In this document: one piece after another, positions 5,175 through 11,111 of the stretch
Layout: the number at the start of each line of letters is the position of its first letter
Numbering within the stretch: the stretch's first letter is position 1
DNA from: a virus
Reading direction: 5' to 3' (one strand)
Virus record (IMG/VR): IMGVR_UViG_3300030116_003392
Span: 1-25,659 of that record
DNA length: 25,659 nucleotides
The notes under the pieces: model-generated
The model's database searches: none
What the model saw: the letters and a program-made list of their open reading frames with translations, nothing else
Told to the model about the DNA's origin: nothing
Translations under genes and position numbers: made by a program

Positions 5175-5320
5175 TGTGGGACGATGAATTTATCAAGGCG
5201 GTCTACGAGATTGCTTTTGGCGAGAACGCCATTCACCGAGGATTTACATACGAAGAGGTCTTAGACCAACTCCGTGAGTTCTCAGACAAAGCCCTGATAT
5301 GGGAGGAGAACCAATCATGA
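5174..5320 (+). CDS. Micro-protein (48 aa), acidic
   Basis: This 48-aa ORF begins at the ATG overlapping the previous stop (CTGATG) and ends in ATGA with the next. Start MWDDEFIKAVYEIAFG; end WEENQS. It is probably helical. Its last five residues, EENQS, and the underlying bases are repeated exactly at the end of the next gene. Coupling on both sides, and the absence of any gap it could otherwise fill, support it as a real gene. Function unknown. Confidence 0.6.
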   Translation: MWDDEFIKAVYEIAFGENAIHRGFTYEEVLDQLREFSDKALIWEENQS

Positions 5321-5463
5321 AGGATATTACTACGAAAGATTTTTATGAGTGGCTGGATACCTACCCCAGCGATGTAATCAAGTGGGAAGTCGTGGACGTT
5401 CACGAAGGCTTACGAGTCGTTAATTTCTATGTAAGAGAAGACGAGGAGGAGAACCAATCATGA
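5317..5463 (+). CDS. Micro-protein (48 aa), acidic
   Basis: This 48-aa ORF is coupled at both ends by ATGA overlaps. GGAGGAGAACCAATC lies immediately before its ATG, and an almost identical string lies before the next gene's ATG. The protein starts MKDITTKDFYEWLDTYPSDV and ends EDEEENQS. The F-Y-E-W-L-D-T-x-P pattern resembles small phage proteins of unknown role. It has the same length and same terminal residues as the preceding gene but little other similarity, so this looks like a shared junction rather than a full gene duplication. Confidence 0.6.
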   Translation: MKDITTKDFYEWLDTYPSDVIKWEVVDVHEGLRVVNFYVREDEEENQS

Positions 5464-5645
5464 CTATGACAATGAAAATATTAGTGACCGGAAAGGTTTC
5501 TCGACAGGTATTAGTCGAGGGCAACAGTGTGGCAGAATGTGAAGCAAATGCGATAACCGAGTGGGCGGCATTGACGGGCGGTGATTACACCACCGCAGAG
5601 CCTAAAGTCGGTGTTGTGATGTCAAAGGAGACGCAAGATGATTAA
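5460..5645 (+). CDS. Hypothetical small protein
   Basis: This is a 61-aa protein. The GGAGGAG ribosome site and the ATGA overlap support the start, and the repeated MTMTM leaves the exact first Met uncertain. The pattern (VTGKVSRQVLVEGNSVAECE, then a helix with AITEWAAL) suggests a small beta-beta-alpha fold like those of short phage proteins with DUF-type annotation. It ends SKETQDD, nearly the same as the ESQDD ending of the gene at 4682, and its stop overlaps the next start by 8 nt in the same manner. Confidence 0.6.
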   Translation: MTMTMKILVTGKVSRQVLVEGNSVAECEANAITEWAALTGGDYTTAEPKVGVVMSKETQDD

Positions 5646-5817
5646 ATATAACGTAGGACGTATTCAACATTTTAAGGAATACATAATAGTCGAGGCTTCT
5701 TCAGAAGACGAAGCTTTCGACAAGCTTAGAGACGAGATAGATATTGGTGAGCGATTGAACCACGTTTATTTCGAGGGTGATGGTGAGTTGGTTTGTGTGG
5801 AGGTGAAAGATGACTAG
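5638..5817 (+). CDS. Small acidic protein (59 aa)
   Basis: The ATG at 5638 lies within GACGCAAGATG, 8 nt into the end of the preceding gene. The protein (MIKYNVGRIQHFKEYIIVEA, then SSEDEAFDKLRDE) has a strand-strand-helix-strand pattern typical of a small ferredoxin-like or swapped-hairpin domain, ending in EVKDD. It is similar in layout to its two neighbours (a signal-like strand, then an S/D-E-D-E-A helix), which suggests they could be distant paralogues. Function unknown. Confidence 0.55.
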   Translation: MIKYNVGRIQHFKEYIIVEASSEDEAFDKLRDEIDIGERLNHVYFEGDGELVCVEVKDD

Positions 5818-6079
5818 ATACAGAGTAGTGAGAACAGTTGAACTAAACACAAGTTACTATGTTGATGTTGCTGATGACGTGGACGTACAACAACTAGCGG
5901 ACATGAACCCAGAATATGACGGGTTGGATATAGAGTATGTTTACGAAGATGATGTTACAGATAGCTACACGGCGGTCATTTTCGAGGTTAAACCAGACGC
6001 AGACCCGAAAAAGTCTTTTTATGAAAACGATGGCAAGCAAGTCTACCATCATGAATGGGAGTCACAAGACTATGAGTGA
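5810..6079 (+). CDS. Small very acidic protein (89 aa)
   Basis: The gene overlaps its neighbour by 8 nt (ATGACTAG). The protein starts MTRYRVVRTVELNTSYYVDV, followed by a D-rich segment (DVADDVDVQQLADMNPE) and a second strand pair (YVYEDDVTDSYTAVIFEV). The order strand, acidic helix, strand resembles the gene at 5638 and supports a shared small fold. The C terminus, ESQDYE, again carries the junction motif seen at 4883 and 5629. Net charge is strongly negative. No family recognised. Confidence 0.6.
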   Translation: MTRYRVVRTVELNTSYYVDVADDVDVQQLADMNPEYDGLDIEYVYEDDVTDSYTAVIFEVKPDADPKKSFYENDGKQVYHHEWESQDYE

Positions 6080-6260
6080 GGACGTAGAAAAGACATTGGT
6101 CTATATCCGTGAGAGTAGAATAGGCGAAGCAGAAATGTGTGTTAAGACGGACGGCAGTTTTATTGCCGTCCCGATTACACAGAGGCAACTGATCAACATC
6201 ATCACAGGCGCAAGCGAAATACTTGCTCGTGACATACAAAGACGCAAGGAGGTTCACTGA
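6072..6260 (+). CDS. Hypothetical small protein (62 aa)
   Basis: The ATG at 6072 sits inside the end of the previous gene, after GTCACAAGACT. The longer frame from 5937 is in the shadow of that gene and is rejected. The protein has a short beta-like half (TLVYIRESRIGEAEMCVKTD) and a helical half (QRQLINIITGASEILARDIQ) ending in a basic tail. No domain is recognised. A very good AAGGAGG for the next gene is embedded in its last codons, preceded by GACGCAAG. Confidence 0.6.
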   Translation: MSEDVEKTLVYIRESRIGEAEMCVKTDGSFIAVPITQRQLINIITGASEILARDIQRRKEVH

Positions 6261-6261
6261 C

Positions 6262-6462
6262 ATGTCATTTGAAAAATACATAGAGGAAAAAACACAAGAG
6301 TATAAACGTGGCAGAATCAGACGACGAGAAAACCTTGTTATAGTTATTGGAAATGACACTCAATCTACGCAGGTAGGTTACACGAAAGGAAAAAGTTTCA
6401 GTCCTCTGGTTAAGCATAAGAGGAACTTTCCTCCTATTTTTATTAAATGGAGAAAAGCATGA
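6262..6462 (+). CDS. Small basic protein (66 aa)
   Basis: The ATG at 6262 follows a perfect AAGGAGG (6246-6252). Unlike its acidic neighbours, this protein is basic, with clusters of Arg/Lys (YKRGRIRRRENL and LVKHKRNF) and a Lys/Arg tail. It may bind nucleic acid. No structured domain is recognised. It overlaps the next gene as ATGA. Confidence 0.6.
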   Translation: MSFEKYIEEKTQEYKRGRIRRRENLVIVIGNDTQSTQVGYTKGKSFSPLVKHKRNFPPIFIKWRKA

Positions 6463-6647
6463 AAGATACAAATCAACTGACAGAAGGTTTAAGTGCCATT
6501 TGGCATGCACTACAAGCCTATCGTGAGGATTTAATATCTGAAGGTGAGGAAATGCATGACAAAGAATGGGATGAAATCTGCACGGCTATGGCTCACATTC
6601 ATGAGGCACTAGACATAAAGCATGAGGAAATTAAATGGGTAAGATGA
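6459..6647 (+). CDS. Small acidic helical protein (62 aa)
   Basis: The start at 6459 overlaps the previous stop (ATGA) and follows GGAGAAAAG. An ATG four codons earlier (6447) is also possible. The protein is almost entirely helical by composition (SAIWHALQAYREDLISEGEE, then DEICTAMAHIHEALD) and acidic, with several His residues. This helical-hairpin pattern is common in small phage proteins of unknown function. Confidence 0.6.
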   Translation: MKDTNQLTEGLSAIWHALQAYREDLISEGEEMHDKEWDEICTAMAHIHEALDIKHEEIKWVR

Positions 6648-6665
6648 GAAAAGGAGAGCATACGA

Positions 6666-7007
6666 ATGTTAAATATTAAACACGACTACAAGGGGTATGT
6701 GTATATACCCGAAGAAGACAACGACGAGGACAACGTAAAGATTAAGCATGTCATTTGGTTTGGTAATAGAATCAAGTTTCACGATACGAGTCACTCGCCC
6801 TACTCAGTCATGTCACGAAGTGATTTCGAAGAGTTCATCAACTCACACATCGAGAGGCGCATGAAGCGGTTGATGGAAGTAAAGTCATTGCTGCTTGAAC
6901 AGTCGGTTGAGTTATCCATGACGGGCGGTTCTGATGAAATGGCAGAGAAAGTTGAAAGGTGCACACAAATACTAGATGAATTATACGAAGAAGAGAGGGG
7001 CAGATAA
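6666..7007 (+). CDS. Hypothetical protein with C-terminal coiled-coil
   Basis: This is a 113-aa protein. AAAGGAGAGC precedes the ATG. The N-terminal half has Tyr-rich beta-like segments and an acidic loop (PEEDNDEDNVKI). The C-terminal half, from about residue 55, is a continuous charged helix (RRMKRLMEVKSLLLEQ and AEKVERCTQILDELYEEE) likely to form a coiled coil and an oligomer. The stop overlaps the next ATG (TAATG). Function unknown. Confidence 0.65.
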   Translation: MLNIKHDYKGYVYIPEEDNDEDNVKIKHVIWFGNRIKFHDTSHSPYSVMSRSDFEEFINSHIERRMKRLMEVKSLLLEQSVELSMTGGSDEMAEKVERCTQILDELYEEERGR

Positions 7008-7348
7008 TGGGCGAAGTAATAGATTTCAAGACGCAAAAACCTGCTGGCACTTACACGGCAGATCAGATTCGAATTGTCCCGCTTTCAGAAAACATGAAGC
7101 CGACCAAAGACCCAGACAACACAGTCTGGTGGGGCATAACGTTGTTTACGCAGTATGACGACGGGCGACGGAAGTCGAATAATTTAGCGTTGTATCAGGC
7201 AAGGCTAGTTGCGGCGTATGAAATGATGTCATACGCGGTTCGAGGTGCGTTAGTAATGGCGCACGACTTGGACGTACCAATCGACTCTGACCAAGATTTT
7301 CTTATCGAGTCAGATATTTTAGAGAAAATGATAAAGGAGACTGAATAA
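7007..7348 (+). CDS. Hypothetical phage protein (113 aa)
   Basis: Coupled to its neighbours by TAATG overlaps on both sides. The N terminus, MGEVIDFKTQKP, resembles the IDF-x-x-K starts of several small phage proteins. The middle contains WWGITLFTQYDDGRRKS, and a helical segment (ARLVAAYEMMSYAVRGALVM) follows, then an acidic tail. No catalytic motif or membrane span was recognised; the helical segment is too polar to be a clear span. Confidence 0.62.
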   Translation: MGEVIDFKTQKPAGTYTADQIRIVPLSENMKPTKDPDNTVWWGITLFTQYDDGRRKSNNLALYQARLVAAYEMMSYAVRGALVMAHDLDVPIDSDQDFLIESDILEKMIKETE

Positions 7349-7560
7349 TGGCAGTGATGGGCAGACCAAGAAAATTTGGCAAAACAACTACTTTTGGGTT
7401 TGACCTAGATGTGTCTATGAAAAAGGACATCGAGGCAATCACAAAGAAACTTAACAAGGAGGAGGAGCGCAAGTACAGCAAAGGTGACTGCATCCGATTA
7501 GCCTTGCAGTATTGGATGGATAGTGGCTATCCTATAGATTGGAGCAAAGAAAAGAGGTAG
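7348..7560 (+). CDS. Ribbon-helix-helix-like DNA-binding protein with GRPRK start
   Basis: This is a 70-aa protein. An AT-hook-like GRPRK lies at residues 5-9. It is followed by a strand (TTTFGFDLD), a Lys-rich helix (SMKKDIEAITKKLNKEEE) and a second helix (SKGDCIRLALQYWMD), the order expected of the MetJ/Arc ribbon-helix-helix fold, in which dimers insert a beta strand into the major groove. It is probably a regulator within the early operon. A second such protein is encoded on the opposite strand at 7721. The fold is inferred from the pattern. Confidence 0.65.
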   Translation: MAVMGRPRKFGKTTTFGFDLDVSMKKDIEAITKKLNKEEERKYSKGDCIRLALQYWMDSGYPIDWSKEKR

Positions 7561-7563
7561 CAA

Positions 7564-7794
7564 ATGGCAAAGCGGTTTTCACCTTGGTCAGTAGCCAAAG
7601 AACGCCTTTGGTCACGAAACACTAAAACGGAAAGCACACGGGAGCCGTGTGACCCTGTGACTTGCTCAGAGTGTCCCGGCGGTCCGCTGTGTTGTACTTA
7701 CACGCAAGAAGACGCAAGGTCTATCGACTACGACTACTCGCATAATCAGATGTATCGGGCTCGGGGACACCAACGCCGATACTTCCTTCCATAG
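7564..7794 (+). CDS. Cys-rich small protein
   Basis: This is a 76-aa protein. Residues about 29-45 carry five or six Cys in a tight cluster (CDPVTCSECPGGPLCC), suited to binding zinc or an Fe-S cluster. The rest is basic and Tyr-rich (RARGHQRRYFLP). Only 3 nt separate it from the previous stop, so it is co-transcribed. Its last 74 nt overlap, tail to tail, the end of the RHH gene on the other strand. It contains a GACGCAAG unit at 7711. No known family is recognised. Confidence 0.55.
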   Translation: MAKRFSPWSVAKERLWSRNTKTESTREPCDPVTCSECPGGPLCCTYTQEDARSIDYDYSHNQMYRARGHQRRYFLP

Positions 7795-7921
7795 TTTCCT
7801 GTTTCACGAGCCATGTTAATTGTCTCGCAACACTACGTTCATTCTTCTCAGCCATGTCTTTAAGAACATGATATGTGCTGAGAGGAATGGAAACAGTGAT
7901 AAAATTTTTATTCTTCGACAT
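7721..7921 (-). CDS. Ribbon-helix-helix (Arc/CopG-like) regulator
   Basis: This is a 66-aa protein. Residues 6-41 (strand FITVSIPLSTYHVL, then helix LKDMAEKNERS and helix VARQLTWLVKQE) match the Arc/CopG ribbon-helix-helix pattern, with the T-V-S-I-P strand that reads DNA bases in this fold. The start at 7921 is preceded by GAAAGGAAAAATT, and the longer frame from 7963 lacks a ribosome site. The C-terminal 20 residues are Gly/Pro/Ser-rich and disordered. It lies downstream of the SNF2 helicase on the same strand, about 175 nt away, and probably regulates phage promoters nearby. Confidence 0.72.
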   Translation of the reverse strand: MSKNKNFITVSIPLSTYHVLKDMAEKNERSVARQLTWLVKQETMEGSIGVGVPEPDTSDYASSRSR

Positions 7922-8096
7922 AATTTTTCCTTTCAAAGTGAGTTGCGAAAATTTACCACCCATTAAGATTAAGCCGACAATGGCTTGACCTACTTTTGCA
8001 GCCTGTTAAATACCAGTGGGGAAGCCACGCAGTAGGCATCTTCGCATTGTCTTCGGTGGACTCTTCACCACCGCCAAGGTATACCAGTCAGCCCCC
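7922..8096. other. Intergenic spacer between helicase and RHH gene
   Basis: No gene is supported. On the minus strand it contains a 6-bp stem (CGGTGG and CCACCG at 8054-8073) just after the helicase stop, without a T-run. A run TTCGCAACTCACTTTGAAAGG leads into the RHH start; it may contain the RHH gene's own promoter, but no clear -35/-10 pair was found. Confidence 0.4.
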
Positions 8097-9536
8097 TTAT
8101 ACCTTCAACCATTCCCGCATTTGTTCGCCTAACGAACGACCTGCAAGATTGATTTTGTTTCGTAATGCTTTGACGATGTGTTCGTCAACGCTATCTGGAA
8201 CCACCAAATCAATATATGTGACAGGGTTTTTCTGTCCGATCCGGTGGCATCTGTCCTCTGATTGGACACGATGTTCAAGATTAAAGTTATTCGAATAGTA
8301 GATGACATTACTAGCTGCCGTCAGCGTCAGTCCAAATCCAGCAGTCTGTGCATTGCCTACAAAGAAACGTAGTTCGGACTCTGGGTTTTGAAAGTCCTCG
8401 ACGATGCGTTCACGTTCTTCGTCTGATGTGCCGCCGTAGTATGAACCCGTGCTACTATTGCCATACTTCTTTTTCAGTGCAGACTCGATGCGCCTGATGT
8501 CCTCAACAAAACGTGCCCAGATGATTACCTTGCCGTCAATTTCTTCGATAGCTTCCATCATTGCATCGACACGATTATTTGCGATGTCAGTCAGAACGTC
8601 ATTGACAGGTAGATACCCGCACAGAACTTGCTGTAATCGTAGTAGCTGTGACATAGCCTCAGTCGCAGATACAACTTCGTCGTCAACAATCGTCATGGCA
8701 ATCTCTTTGAATGACGTGTAGTGCTTGCGTTGTTCGTCTGTCATGGACACATAACGCACAGTGTATGTCTTCTCTGGTAAATCTAGGCAGTCTTGTTTGA
8801 GCACTCGTGTAGAAAAATTTTTTAGCTTCATTGCTAACTCCTCAATGTGTCTATATCCGACAATCATATCAAACGAATGATTGCCCATCTTTTGTCGCCG
8901 GGTTATGGCGTATCGGGCTTGGAAACTCCAGTAATTCTCGTGACCCAAGAGCCCAGGATCGAGGAACGCACACTGTGAATATAAGTCCATAGGTGATTGC
9001 GTCACCGGGGAGCCCGTCAAGATTCGACGATAATTGAAATCCTGACCAAGTGATATGATTGACTTGGTGCGTTTAGCTTTGTGGTTCTTGATAGTTGTAG
9101 ACTCGTCCACGGCTATCATGTTTATCTCTGGGTAGCTACGAAACTTTCCGTAATACTCTTTGAACTTCTTTGTGATGACAGCTTCGGTGTTTACAATCAA
9201 TATCCGTAGTCCGTCTTCATACTCACATGCTTCGACAAGTTCTTCGACTTCGTGTTTGCGAGGTGAAGACCGCCAAGTAAATACTTTGTGGGGTATTCTA
9301 TCCGGCATGTGTGCAGGTATTTCTTTCAGCACCCAGTTTCGATATACGCCCTTCGGTGCAATGACAACCAGAGTTCTGAGGTTACGATTCTCGTAAAGCC
9401 ATGCGGCATTGTCGATAAGAACCTTCGACTTACCGCACCCCATTTCCATAAAATACGCCCACTCGCCAACGTTGCGAGAGTTCTCGAACGCTTGACGTTG
9501 ATGTTCGTATGGTTCTGTTTTATAAATATATGTCAT
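8097..9536 (-). CDS. SNF2-type SF2 helicase/ATPase
   Basis: This 479-aa protein has the SNF2 helicase motifs in order: the ATP-binding motif I EMGCGKSK (31-38), motif II DEST (144-147), motif III TGSP (174-177), and motif VI QSEDRCHRIGQ (425-435), which is nearly diagnostic of SNF2 family members. The N-terminal PYEHQRQA is the Q-like motif. It is a minimal phage version with no extra domains. Such proteins translocate on dsDNA and remodel protein-DNA or replication structures, and they are common in phages with family A polymerases. It is read opposite to the replication operon, from a promoter overlapping that operon's own. Confidence 0.93.
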   Translation of the reverse strand: MTYIYKTEPYEHQRQAFENSRNVGEWAYFMEMGCGKSKVLIDNAAWLYENRNLRTLVVIAPKGVYRNWVLKEIPAHMPDRIPHKVFTWRSSPRKHEVEELVEACEYEDGLRILIVNTEAVITKKFKEYYGKFRSYPEINMIAVDESTTIKNHKAKRTKSIISLGQDFNYRRILTGSPVTQSPMDLYSQCAFLDPGLLGHENYWSFQARYAITRRQKMGNHSFDMIVGYRHIEELAMKLKNFSTRVLKQDCLDLPEKTYTVRYVSMTDEQRKHYTSFKEIAMTIVDDEVVSATEAMSQLLRLQQVLCGYLPVNDVLTDIANNRVDAMMEAIEEIDGKVIIWARFVEDIRRIESALKKKYGNSSTGSYYGGTSDEERERIVEDFQNPESELRFFVGNAQTAGFGLTLTAASNVIYYSNNFNLEHRVQSEDRCHRIGQKNPVTYIDLVVPDSVDEHIVKALRNKINLAGRSLGEQMREWLKV

Positions 9537-9554
9537 AATACCGTAAAATAATGC

Positions 9555-9582
9555 TTGTAACGCTAATATAGATATGTATTAT
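9555..9582 (+). promoter_or_regulatory. Promoter for the replication operon
   Basis: TTGTAA (9555-9560) and TATTAT (9577-9582) are separated by 16 nt. Both hexamers match the sigma70 consensus at four or five of six bases. It reads into the gene at 9634, giving a leader of about 45 nt with AAAGGAG before the ATG. Confidence 0.6.
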
Positions 9583-9593
9583 GTGAATTGCAA
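9565..9593 (-). promoter_or_regulatory. Promoter for the SNF2 helicase, overlapping the opposite one
   Basis: On the minus strand TTGCAA (9593-9588) and TATATT (9570-9565) are separated by 17 nt. It would start transcription about 22 nt before the helicase ATG at 9536. It physically overlaps the rightward promoter at 9555-9582, so the two RNA polymerases would compete. Confidence 0.6.
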
Positions 9594-9633
9594 GTGGGCA
9601 CACTATAAATGCGTAACAGTGAAAGGAGACACA

Positions 9634-10197
9634 ATGTCTGAATTATTTGAGAAGATGGAAGCAGATGCAAAAGCTTTTTCCGAAGTGTCAGAAGACCAGG
9701 GGAGTGCTTTAGCTAACCTAGTTAAAGCAGCACAAGATGCGGATGCGAATATCAAATACCATAAAGAGCAACAGAATATTGCTCAAAAAGATTATGATCA
9801 AATCATAAGAGAACTTATCCCGGCAGCTATGGATTCAATGGGCTTGGAGAGTGTTAGTGTTGATGGCAACTCTATTACTCTGCAACCATTTGTCTATGCT
9901 CGTATTACAGAGGAGAACAAAGACGCATGTTTCGCGTATCTCCGTAATCGGGGTTTGGACGACATTATCAAGAACGAAGTCAAAGTCACATTCGGTAAGG
10001 GTGAAGACAACGAGGCTGGTGCGTTTTTTGATGATGCAGTCAATAAAGGTCTTTCAGTTGACAACAAAAAGACCGTTCACCCCAGCACACTCAAGGCGGT
10101 GATAAAAGACGAGATGTCTCAAGGTAAAATGTCTGACAAAGACCTCGAGACTTTTAATGTGTTTAGTGGAACAGAAGCGAAGATTAGGAGAAAGTAA
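9634..10197 (+). CDS. Coiled-coil replication-operon accessory protein
   Basis: This is a 187-aa protein. Residues 1-75 are a long charged helix (ALANLVKAAQDADANIKYHK and so on), followed by a compact C-terminal region. The layout, helix plus a small domain containing a VDG-x-S-I-T strand, resembles Gp157-like and host-nuclease-inhibitor-like phage accessory proteins encoded before ssDNA-binding proteins, but the match is by layout only. The ATG at 9634 follows AAAGGAG, and the upstream in-frame ATG at 9574 is inside the promoter region. The stop overlaps the next ATG (TAATG), which points to joint action with the ssDNA-binding-like protein. Confidence 0.6.
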   Translation: MSELFEKMEADAKAFSEVSEDQGSALANLVKAAQDADANIKYHKEQQNIAQKDYDQIIRELIPAAMDSMGLESVSVDGNSITLQPFVYARITEENKDACFAYLRNRGLDDIIKNEVKVTFGKGEDNEAGAFFDDAVNKGLSVDNKKTVHPSTLKAVIKDEMSQGKMSDKDLETFNVFSGTEAKIRRK

Positions 10198-11069
10198 TGT
10201 CGAAAGCTACAGAAACTACAGAACAGAAACCAACGAAAGTTGCAAAGAAAGAATCAAGCGGATTGATTGTGCCTGACAATTTGGCGAACATGTTTGTCGA
10301 AGACGCAGGTGCGGGACAGGCGGGCGTGGGCAAAGATGACCTTGCATTGCCCTTTATTAAAATAATTCAAAACGGTTCACCCGAGCGCAAAAAATCACAT
10401 GCCAAGTTTATCGAAGGCACGGAAGAAGGCGACATATTCAATAACGTCACCAAAGAAGTTTGGAAAAAAGATGACGGCATATATGTTGTGCCTTGTGCGT
10501 ATCGTTTTGCGTATCCAATCTTTATTCCTTTATCTGATGGCGGTGGATACCTTGGTGAGCTTGACCCAAGCGACCCGATTATACAGCAAGCAGTTCGTGA
10601 CGAAAACAACAGGGACATGCTACCAAAAGAGTATGCTGAAAAACTTGGTGCACCCGCTGTCGAACTGGTTCCAACTGCTCAACACTATGTGTTGGTTGTT
10701 GATCAGAAGACAGGTGCTTTCCAAGAAGCTCTTTTAAACATGAAAGGGGCTAGTCGAAAAGTGTCGCGCTCGTGGAACACACAGATTAAGATGCAGACAG
10801 CCAGAATAGACGATAGGGTAATAAAGCTTCCTTCTTTCGGCGCAATATGGCATCTTAGTACAGTTGAAAAAACAAAAGAAAACAAAACTTGGTGTGAGTA
10901 TTCGGTTATTGGAAGGATAAGTTATGTTCAAGATGCAGAAATGTACGAACAAGCCAAGTCTTTTAGTGAACTTATTGAATCTGGACAAGTCAACGTTCAG
11001 GTTGATGAGGAGCTTCAAGGCACAAAAAGCACACAGAGTGATGACGAAGATCTCTTTACAATGGAATAA
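10197..11069 (+). CDS. Putative phage ssDNA-binding protein
   Basis: This is a 290-aa protein. A short Lys/Thr-rich N terminus is followed by a segment LALPFIKIIQNGSPE (residues about 45-59), then a mixed alpha/beta core, and an acidic Ser/Asp tail ending DDEDLFTME. The acidic, flexible C terminus is typical of ssDNA-binding proteins that recruit replication partners. The LPFIKI-x-Q-x-x-SPE pattern is shared with phage proteins encoded just before primase or polymerase genes and often annotated as ssDNA-binding or recombination-associated. It is coupled to the coiled-coil gene upstream. The function is inferred from position and tail, not from a catalytic motif. Confidence 0.55.
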   Translation: MSKATETTEQKPTKVAKKESSGLIVPDNLANMFVEDAGAGQAGVGKDDLALPFIKIIQNGSPERKKSHAKFIEGTEEGDIFNNVTKEVWKKDDGIYVVPCAYRFAYPIFIPLSDGGGYLGELDPSDPIIQQAVRDENNRDMLPKEYAEKLGAPAVELVPTAQHYVLVVDQKTGAFQEALLNMKGASRKVSRSWNTQIKMQTARIDDRVIKLPSFGAIWHLSTVEKTKENKTWCEYSVIGRISYVQDAEMYEQAKSFSELIESGQVNVQVDEELQGTKSTQSDDEDLFTME

Positions 11070-11076
11070 GAACCAA

Positions 11077-11095
11077 GGGGGGCGTAATGCCCCCC
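11077..11095 (+). promoter_or_regulatory. Very stable G/C hairpin upstream of the primase
   Basis: GGGGGGC (11077-11083) pairs with GCCCCCC (11089-11095) around GTAAT, giving a 7-bp all-GC stem. It sits 8 nt after the stop of the previous gene and 16 nt before the primase ATG. There is no T-run, so it is not an intrinsic terminator. It could shield the 3' end of the upstream message or limit primase translation. Confidence 0.6.
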
Positions 11096-11111
11096 GCAAA
11101 CAGGTATTGCT

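Noticed and set aside
8054-8073. Terminator after the SNF2 helicase
   Set aside because: The 6-bp CGGTGG/CCACCG stem has an 8-nt loop and no T-run on the minus strand, so termination is not supported.
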